From assembly GCA_022841545.1 (NCBI GenBank), contig JALHRF010000017.1, positions 1 to 43,324 of the forward strand: a stretch of DNA of 43,324 bases, in the 5' to 3' direction. Source of the DNA: Bauldia sp. Its GTDB lineage: Bacteria; Pseudomonadota; Alphaproteobacteria; Rhizobiales; Kaistiaceae. The position numbers and the translations under genes are program-made. Below, piece after piece: positions 36,576-43,324 of this stretch (its first letter is position 1; each line of letters opens with the position of its first letter). Under the pieces are notes generated by a model. That model was not told the origin of the DNA and made no database searches. It saw nothing but the letters and a program-made list of their open reading frames with translations.

Positions 36576-36579
36576 GTTC

Positions 36580-36855
36580 ATGCAATTCGAATGGGACGAG
36601 GCCAAACGCAGGAAGCTGCTCGAACAGCGCGGCATCGACATTCTCGATGCGGCGCTGATCTTCGAAGGGGCCGTTCTGACCGAAACCGATCCGAGGACCG
36701 ACTATGGCGAAACGCGCTACATCTCAACGGGCAAAGTCGACGGAGACTACTTCGTCGTCGTCCACACCGCGCGTCCTCCGAATGTCCGACTTGTCACGGC
36801 ATGGCGAGCTGGACGACAAGCCAGACGGCGATATCAGGACCGCTTCCCTGGCTGA
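36580..36855 (+). CDS. brnT: BrnT-family ribonuclease toxin
   Basis: A 91-residue RelE-like toxin of the BrnT (DUF497) family: FEWDEAKRRKLLEQRGIDILDAALIF, then DYGETRYISTGKVDGDYFVVVHT and the late basic block RLVTAWRAGRQARRRYQ, covering the full domain. BrnT cleaves mRNA and is neutralised by BrnA. Toxin-first order with overlap of the antitoxin matches the known module. No ribosome site precedes the ATG, fitting a leaderless message. No lesion is visible. Confidence 0.9.
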   Translation: MQFEWDEAKRRKLLEQRGIDILDAALIFEGAVLTETDPRTDYGETRYISTGKVDGDYFVVVHTARPPNVRLVTAWRAGRQARRRYQDRFPG

Positions 36856-37105
36856 CATACGCAAGATGAAGGATCGGGGCGAGCTATTCCCGACCGCCGT
36901 CGATGCCGAGGAGATCGAGCTCGACGAGAGTTTCTGGCGGAATGCGAAGCTCATCATGCCCTCCGGCGAGACCAAGACCTCCGTCCACTTGCGCGTCGAT
37001 CCCGAGGTGTTCGACTGGTTCAAGCGCCAGGGCAAGGGGCACCTCACGCGCATGAACGCCGTGCTTCGCGCCTATTACGAAGCCAACCGGAAGAAGGCGT
37101 CGTGA
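36782..37105 (+). CDS. brnA: BrnA-family antitoxin
   Basis: A 107-residue partner of BrnT. Its N-terminal half is the acidic, flexible toxin-binding part (SDLSRHGELDDKPDGDIRTA, ADIRKMKDRGEL); its C-terminal half is a ribbon-helix-helix DNA-binding domain (KTSVHLRVDPEVFDWFKRQ, then MNAVLRAYYEANR). BrnA is expected to repress the upstream promoter. The ATG at 36782 overlaps the end of brnT by 74 bases. Located directly before purL. Confidence 0.88.
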   Translation: MSDLSRHGELDDKPDGDIRTASLADIRKMKDRGELFPTAVDAEEIELDESFWRNAKLIMPSGETKTSVHLRVDPEVFDWFKRQGKGHLTRMNAVLRAYYEANRKKAS

Positions 37106-37210
37106 AGTCTTCCGGCCGGCAGTGACGGGCATTTGGTATTGTCTCCCGACCTGAGAATCATCGGCGCCCGGCCATAGGATGCGCCGGACGGACCGAAGCA
37201 GAACAGCGCC

Positions 37211-39421
<2,211 letters not shown>

Positions 39422-39432
39422 GGCGTGCCGAA

Positions 39433-39666
39433 ATGGCGATGAATGCGAGGGAAATCGAGGCGCTGATCAAGACGGCGCTGCCCGATGCCAGGGTCGTGAT
39501 TCGCGACCTTGCCGGCGACGGCGATCACTATGCGGCGGAAGTCGTCTCGGAATCGTTCCGCGGCAAGAACCGCGTGCAGCAACACCAGATGGTGTACAAG
39601 GCGCTGCAGGGCAACATGGGCGGCGCGCTGCACGCGCTGGCCCTCCAGACCAGTGTGCCGGACTGA
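39433..39666 (+). CDS. bolA: BolA-family protein (BolA/YrbA-like)
   Basis: A 77-residue class II KH-like protein. DGDHYAAEVVSESFRGKNRVQQHQMVYKAL contains the invariant His that, with a monothiol glutaredoxin, binds a [2Fe-2S] cluster. BolA-glutaredoxin pairs act in iron sensing or iron-sulphur delivery; the CGFS glutaredoxin is only one small gene away. Starts 11 bases after purL. It could be the IbaG/YrbA type rather than true BolA. Confidence 0.92.
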   Translation: MAMNAREIEALIKTALPDARVVIRDLAGDGDHYAAEVVSESFRGKNRVQQHQMVYKALQGNMGGALHALALQTSVPD

Positions 39667-39685
39667 CAGCAGGTCGGAGCAACCG

Positions 39686-39997
39686 ATGGCCGATGACCCC
39701 GGTGAGATCAATGTAGCGGGCTTCACGCACGCGTGGATGCGCCGTGTGGAACAACTGATCGGGAACAGTGACCGCAAGCTCGACAAGACTATCGCGATAC
39801 TGCCGCGGCATGAGACCCGGATTTCCCGGATGGAGCACAGCTTCGGGATGATCAAGTTCGACATGACCAATGTCGACGGTCACATGGTGACGTTCACCAC
39901 GGATACGCTTAAGCTCGTCGGCAAAATCGATACGCTGAACGAAAAGATCGACGGGCTCGACAGCCGCGTCGCAGGAATTAAAGGCAAGCTCGGTTAA
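39686..39997 (+). CDS. Small coiled-coil hypothetical protein between bolA and grxD
   Basis: A 103-residue helical, charged protein: [20 protein letters not shown], then [20 protein letters not shown] and a C-terminal heptad-like stretch ([20 protein letters not shown]). The [13 protein letters not shown] part resembles RHEARLDRIERRL of the protein at 28874. No signal peptide, cysteine or known domain. The ribosome site GGAG lies seven bases before the ATG, so it is probably translated. It separates the usual bolA-grxD neighbours. Confidence 0.6.
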   Translation: MADDPGEINVAGFTHAWMRRVEQLIGNSDRKLDKTIAILPRHETRISRMEHSFGMIKFDMTNVDGHMVTFTTDTLKLVGKIDTLNEKIDGLDSRVAGIKGKLG

Positions 39998-40034
39998 GCC
40001 AAGCGCTTCCCCGGCCAAAATGCAGGAAATGAAG

Positions 40035-40370
40035 ATGAGCGATATCAACGCCTGGATCGACAACGAGGTGAAGACCAACGACGTGCTCCTGTTCATGAAG
40101 GGCACGCCGACGTTCCCACAGTGCGGCTTCTCCGGGCAGGTGGTGCAGATCCTCGACTACCTCGGCGTCGAGTACAAGGGCGTCAACGTCCTCGAAAGTG
40201 CCGACATCCGCCAGGGCATCAAGGACTACGCCAGCTGGCCGACCATCCCCCAGCTTTACGTCAAGGGCGAGTTCGTCGGCGGCTGCGACATCATCCGCGA
40301 GATGTTCCAGGCGGGCGAGCTTCAGACGTACTTTGCCGACAAGGGCGTGCCGGTGGCGCAGGCCGCCTGA
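40035..40370 (+). CDS. grxD: Monothiol glutaredoxin, CGFS type
   Basis: A 111-residue glutaredoxin that carries a bridged [2Fe-2S] cluster and works with BolA in iron-sulphur trafficking. Motifs: [19 protein letters not shown] (Cys30), then [20 protein letters not shown] and the C-terminal [15 protein letters not shown]. Start at 40035 has AGGA about eight bases upstream; an ATG at 40020 would add five residues. Length and motifs are standard for the GrxD/Grx5 group. Confidence 0.95.
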   Translation: MSDINAWIDNEVKTNDVLLFMKGTPTFPQCGFSGQVVQILDYLGVEYKGVNVLESADIRQGIKDYASWPTIPQLYVKGEFVGGCDIIREMFQAGELQTYFADKGVPVAQAA

Positions 40371-40532
40371 GGTCTCGTGAGAACGTATCCGGCCGCGATT
40401 TCCGTCGCGGTCGATCTCCCCCTTGTAGACAACACTAAGTGATCGGCATCGGGACTCGCCCCGGAACGTTCACCTGTGCTATCCATTAAGCATCCAAGCG
40501 GAGGTGGGGTACCAAAGCGAGGAGAGTTTCCC

Positions 40533-40949
40533 ATGTCGAGTTTGTTGAAATCGATCAGCGGCGTCGCGCTCGCGACCATGATCGCAGCCACCCCGTTCGT
40601 TCCCACCACCCCTGCCAACGCCGGGCCGGCGTATTACGGCGCCGACGTTCACCAGGTCGGCAACCGCTGGAAAGGCGGCAAGAACTGGAACCGGAACTGG
40701 AATGGGAACCGCTACTATAACCGCGGCTGGAACGGTAACTACTGGATCGGGCCCGCCATCGGCTTCGGCGCGGGTGTCCTGCTCGGTTCGGCACTGACCG
40801 CCCCGCGCTATTACGCGCCGGCGCCGCGCTACGCGCCGGCCTACGGCAACCGGGACGCCTACTGCCACCAGAAGTACCGGTCCTACAATTCGCGTACCGG
40901 CACCTATACCGGCTACGACGGCCGCCAGCACTACTGCCGCATCCCTTAA
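40533..40949 (+). CDS. BA14K-family surface protein
   Basis: A 138-residue exported protein: signal peptide about residues 1-30 (ending ANA-GP), then a Trp/Asn/Arg-rich low-complexity part (WKGGKNWNRNWNGNRYY), a hydrophobic segment (IGPAIGFGAGVLLGSAL), and the diagnostic C-terminus CHQKYRSYNSRTGTYTGYDG ending in HYCRIP. BA14K was described as an immunoreactive lectin-like protein of Brucella, and relatives are common in Rhizobiales. Start at 40533 has GGAG; an upstream ATG at 40476 would bury the signal peptide. Followed by an intrinsic terminator. Confidence 0.85.
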   Translation: MSSLLKSISGVALATMIAATPFVPTTPANAGPAYYGADVHQVGNRWKGGKNWNRNWNGNRYYNRGWNGNYWIGPAIGFGAGVLLGSALTAPRYYAPAPRYAPAYGNRDAYCHQKYRSYNSRTGTYTGYDGRQHYCRIP

Positions 40950-40976
40950 GGCGTCTCCAAAGACTTCACAGGCAGG

Positions 40977-41007
40977 AAGGCGCGGAGCCGCAGGCTTCGC
41001 GCCTTTT
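40977..41007 (+). terminator. Intrinsic terminator after the BA14K gene
   Basis: AAGGCGCGGAGCC pairs with GGCTTCGCGCCTT around a GCA loop with one internal mismatch, followed by TTTT. It ends plus-strand transcription before the convergent rpsD. Confidence 0.75.
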
Positions 41008-41031
41008 CGTCCATCTTCTGGCGCCCGAACG

Positions 41032-41056
41032 AAAAGGGCCGCCCGAAGGCGGCCCC
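41032..41056 (-). terminator. Intrinsic terminator after rpsD
   Basis: On the minus strand GGGCCGCC-TTCG-GGCGGCCC followed by TTTTC: an eight-pair stem with a stable UUCG-type loop, 26 bases after the rpsD stop. Confidence 0.92.
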
Positions 41057-41081
41057 AAAAGATCCGTGAACTCCCGACCGA

Positions 41082-41699
41082 TCAGCGGGAGTAGAACTCG
41101 ACCACGAGGTGCGGTTCCATCTGCACCGGGTAAGGCACATCGGCGAGGCCTGGACGGCGCGCATAGGTCGCGGTCATCTTGTTGTGGTCGACGTCGATGT
41201 AGTCCGGCACGTCGCGCTCGGCGAGCTGGGTCGCCTCGAGCACCAGCGCGATCTGCTTCGAGCTGTCCTTGAGCGAGATCACGTCGCCCACCTTGCAGCG
41301 ATAGCTCGGAATGGTGACGCGGCTGCCGTTGACCAGCACATGGCCGTGATTGACGAACTGGCGCGCGGCGAACACCGTCGGCACGAACTTCGCGCGGTAG
41401 ACGATGGCGTCGAGCCGGCTCTCGAGCAGACCGATCAGATGCTCCGAGGTGTCGCCGGTGCGGCGGATCGCCTCGTAATAGATATTCTTGAACTGCTTTT
41501 CGGAGATGTTGCCGTAGTAGCCCTTGAGCTTCTGCTTGGCGCGGAGCTGGACGCCGAAGTCCGAGAGCTTGCCCTTCCGGCGCTGGCCGTGCTGGCCGGG
41601 GCCATATTCGCGGCGGTTGACGGGGCTCTTCGGACGGCCCCAGATGTTCTGTCCGTTACGGCGATCGATCTTGTACTTCGCCGAGGCGCGCTTGGTCAT
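41082..41699 (-). CDS. rpsD: Ribosomal protein S4
   Basis: A 205-residue small-subunit protein that binds 16S rRNA early in assembly. It starts [20 protein letters not shown], has the S4 RNA-binding domain around [20 protein letters not shown] and [18 protein letters not shown], and ends HLVVEFYSR as expected. No zinc-binding cysteine motif is present, so it is the C-minus form. It stands alone, as usual in this group. Preceded by AGGGAA at about ten bases. Confidence 0.97.
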   Translation of the reverse strand: MTKRASAKYKIDRRNGQNIWGRPKSPVNRREYGPGQHGQRRKGKLSDFGVQLRAKQKLKGYYGNISEKQFKNIYYEAIRRTGDTSEHLIGLLESRLDAIVYRAKFVPTVFAARQFVNHGHVLVNGSRVTIPSYRCKVGDVISLKDSSKQIALVLEATQLAERDVPDYIDVDHNKMTATYARRPGLADVPYPVQMEPHLVVEFYSR

Positions 41700-41809
41700 T
41701 CGCTGTTCCCTATCGTCGTTTCAGGGGTGAGCGCCCTCCTCTGCCGCCCGTTTCCGGGCCGCCGACAGGGATCGGAAGGCACGCACCTTCGTTTCCCGCG
41801 GGTCGCATG

Positions 41810-41839
41810 AAAAAACCGTCCGGTCCCGTCGGGAACCGG
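41810..41839 (-). terminator. Probable terminator between the permease gene and rpsD
   Basis: On the minus strand CCGGTTCCC-GAC-GGGACCGG (one bulged T) is followed four bases later by TTTTTT. It could end the transcript of the metal-permease gene 86 bases upstream, or act in the rpsD leader if rpsD starts further upstream. Confidence 0.55.
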
Positions 41840-41924
41840 CGCGGCGAGGGGTAGATAGGCTCCCCGGCGGTTTCTGTCAAATCCGGCAAGCCGCGCGGGT
41901 CGGCCGCGCCCAGCCGAGCGGCCA

Positions 41925-42632
41925 TCAGCCCTGCATGACCCGCATCAGGCCGAGCGCCACAAGGAGCATGCCCGCGACCGCATCCGACGCGCGCCTGACC
42001 CGATCAAAAACCACGGGATTCTGCGCCATCGCCATTGCCCGGTCTCGGGCGAGGGCCGTCGCCACGGCGACGGCGGCGAGCGTCAGCGTGATCCCGATCA
42101 GCATGGATACCGCGAAGGCCAGCCCGGCTTCCGGCACGCCGCGGGAGATGGCGTACATCATGGCGAACAAGGTGAGAGGACACGGCACCAGCCCCGCCGC
42201 CATACCGACGGCCATGCCCTCGCCGTGGACATGCGGCGCGCTCCGGACGGCGCGAACCACCAGCCAGACGCCGACCAGGGCAACAAGACCGCCGCTGATG
42301 CTCGCGATCAGCTCGGACTGTCCTGCCCCGACCAGCGTGCGCGACAGCAGCGACGTGCCGACCAGGGCAAGGAGGACCGCCGAAGCGACGTGCGTTGCGG
42401 ACAGTGTGAAGGCGGCGATCAGGCTGCGCGCCACGCCGGCCCGCGAGCCGGCGACGTAGGAGGCGAGGACCATCTTGCCGTGGCCCGGCGTGAAAGCATG
42501 CACGGCGCCAAGGGCGATGCCGAGCGGGAGGATGCCGAAAAGCAGGGCGACGTTGCGGGTCGCCTCGAAGGCGGTCAGCTCGTCTGAGACGGCGCCGTTG
42601 ATCCACCTCTGAAGATCGACCAGGAACGCCAT
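41925..42632 (-). CDS. Nickel/cobalt transporter-like (RcnA/NicO-type) permease
   Basis: A 235-residue inner-membrane protein of six helices. GALHAFTPGHGK-like residues (AVHAFTPGHGKMVLAS) and LSATHVASAVLLAL are the RcnA/NicO family metal-associated motifs, and VPCPLTLFAMMYAIS is the third conserved block. A short His element (APHVHGEG) lies between helices. RcnA exports Ni and Co in E. coli; others import, so direction is not certain. The ATG at 42632 is nine bases after the His-tailed transporter stop, suggesting an operon concerned with metals. Confidence 0.82.
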   Translation of the reverse strand: MAFLVDLQRWINGAVSDELTAFEATRNVALLFGILPLGIALGAVHAFTPGHGKMVLASYVAGSRAGVARSLIAAFTLSATHVASAVLLALVGTSLLSRTLVGAGQSELIASISGGLVALVGVWLVVRAVRSAPHVHGEGMAVGMAAGLVPCPLTLFAMMYAISRGVPEAGLAFAVSMLIGITLTLAAVAVATALARDRAMAMAQNPVVFDRVRRASDAVAGMLLVALGLMRVMQG

Positions 42633-42641
42633 TGCCCAACC

Positions 42642-43324
42642 CTAGTGGACATGCCGGTGGTGCAGGTCGGGGAAATGCGGATGCCTGTGGACCAGTCGCG
42701 CGTGGCGGTGGGGGTGACTGTGAGGCTCCCCGGGAGGTTCGTCGGGCGCATGGGCGTGCTGGTGATGCTCATCGTGGACATGCCGATGTTCGTGCTCCAT
42801 CTCCTCATGGGCATGTTCATGATCATGCGTCTCCGTGAGGTGCAGGTAGACGCCGAGCGCCATCAGCACCGCCGCCAGCGCGAGTTGGACCGACGCCGGA
42901 TCGCCGAGCAGAAAGACCGCGATGAGCGCACCGATGAACGGCGCGGTCGAGAAGTATGCGCCCGTCCGCGCCGCTCCGAGGTGACGCAGGCTGACGACGA
43001 AGAGGACGAGGCTGACGCCGTAGCCCAGGAAACCCACGAGGCCGGCGACGGCGATCGCCGTGCCCGCGGGCAAGCTGTCCCCATGGGCCAGCGCCAGACC
43101 CGTGTTGAAAGCCCCGGCGACCAGCCCCTTGATCATCGCGATCTGGATCGGATCGGCTGACGAAAGCTTGCGGGTCAGGTTGTTGTCGATGCCCCACGCG
43201 ACGCACGCGGCGACGATGGCGAGCGCACCGAAACCGAGCGCCCCGGCCTCGCCCTGCCAGGATAGCACCAGGGCGCCGGCGAGGATCGCCAGGGCGCCGA
43301 GGAGCAGACGCCGATCGACGGACT
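42642..43324 (-). CDS. EamA/DMT transporter with long His-rich tail (N-terminal part outside window)
   Basis: The 3' part of a drug/metabolite transporter. The visible ~165 residues form the second EamA repeat with helices (FGALAIVAACVAWGIDNNLT, IAVAGLVGFLGYGVSLVLFV, ARTGAYFSTAPFIGALIAVF). After the last helix comes a ~60-residue cytoplasmic tail (from ETHDHEHAHEEMEHEHRHVH to HHRHVH) very rich in His with some Asp and Glu, apt for binding Ni, Co or Zn. The frame is open to the window end, so the start is missing. It precedes the RcnA-like gene by nine bases, supporting a metal role. Confidence 0.85.
   Translation of the reverse strand, partial: SVDRRLLLGALAILAGALVLSWQGEAGALGFGALAIVAACVAWGIDNNLTRKLSSADPIQIAMIKGLVAGAFNTGLALAHGDSLPAGTAIAVAGLVGFLGYGVSLVLFVVSLRHLGAARTGAYFSTAPFIGALIAVFLLGDPASVQLALAAVLMALGVYLHLTETHDHEHAHEEMEHEHRHVHDEHHQHAHAPDEPPGEPHSHPHRHARLVHRHPHFPDLHHRHVH

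Noticed and set aside
40465..40493. GGAAC box resembling an EcfG general-stress promoter before the BA14K gene
   Set aside because: The expected CGTT element at 16-17 bases is missing.

Overview
The window is GC-rich chromosomal DNA, very probably from an alphaproteobacterium of the Rhizobiales/Hyphomicrobiales. The sequence clues are a zeta-type F1-ATPase inhibitor gene (DUF1476) next to purC, a BA14K-family surface protein, a purC-purS-purQ-purL-bolA-grxD-rpsD gene order, a liv operon with a small DUF6867-like membrane protein, and two inverted copies of a short palindromic intergenic repeat of the type common in rhizobial genomes. No tRNA, rRNA, CRISPR array or insertion sequence was recognised.

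Layout. 1-5.3 kb: the end of a family 4 uracil-DNA glycosylase, a frameshifted small membrane-gene remnant, a secreted alpha/beta hydrolase, a DUF883-like membrane-anchor protein, a HAD hydrolase, an RraA-family protein, a B3-like metallo-beta-lactamase-fold protein and a small Cys-containing protein. 5.3-6.5 kb: a DUF433 antitoxin with a decayed DUF5615-like toxin gene. 6.6-12.5 kb: an MFS transporter, a secreted amidohydrolase divergent from an orphan amino-acid-type binding protein, and a secreted RTX protein with three internal repeats. 12.7-18.5 kb: a complete branched-chain amino acid ABC importer (livH-M-G-F, a small membrane protein, livK) closed by a strong terminator. 18.5-21.7 kb: a P1/DmpA peptidase, rpe, a small ORF broken by one TGA, and purB. 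21.7-27.6 kb: a phage-like endolysin fusion, a glutathione peroxidase, an LprI-like protein, aquaporin, a TorF-type porin, an HpaI-type aldolase and the ATPase zeta subunit.

27.8-41.7 kb is the purine block: purC, purS, purQ and purL (phosphoribosylformylglycinamidine synthase is PurL+PurS+PurQ), then bolA, grxD and rpsD. Accessory genes interrupt it. Between purS and purQ lie a coiled-coil protein, a tandem pair of paralogous secreted proteins and a third secreted protein. Between purQ and purL lie a secreted GYF-domain protein, a three-gene lipid/glycan glycosyltransferase cassette (GT-C, GT2, LAB_N membrane protein), two small secreted proteins and a BrnT/BrnA toxin-antitoxin pair. A second coiled-coil protein sits between bolA and grxD. 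The window ends with a Ni/Co-type permease and a His-tailed EamA transporter, both on the minus strand, the latter cut by the window edge.

Most promising points: the four-part endolysin/holin-like fusion; the ArnC/ArnT-like glycan cassette with its secreted-protein neighbours; the precise decay of the DUF5615 toxin beside an intact antitoxin; the small ORF broken by one TGA between rpe and purB; and a copy of the purQ start sequence 692 bp upstream of the real purQ. All functions are read from sequence and remembered family motifs, with no database search.
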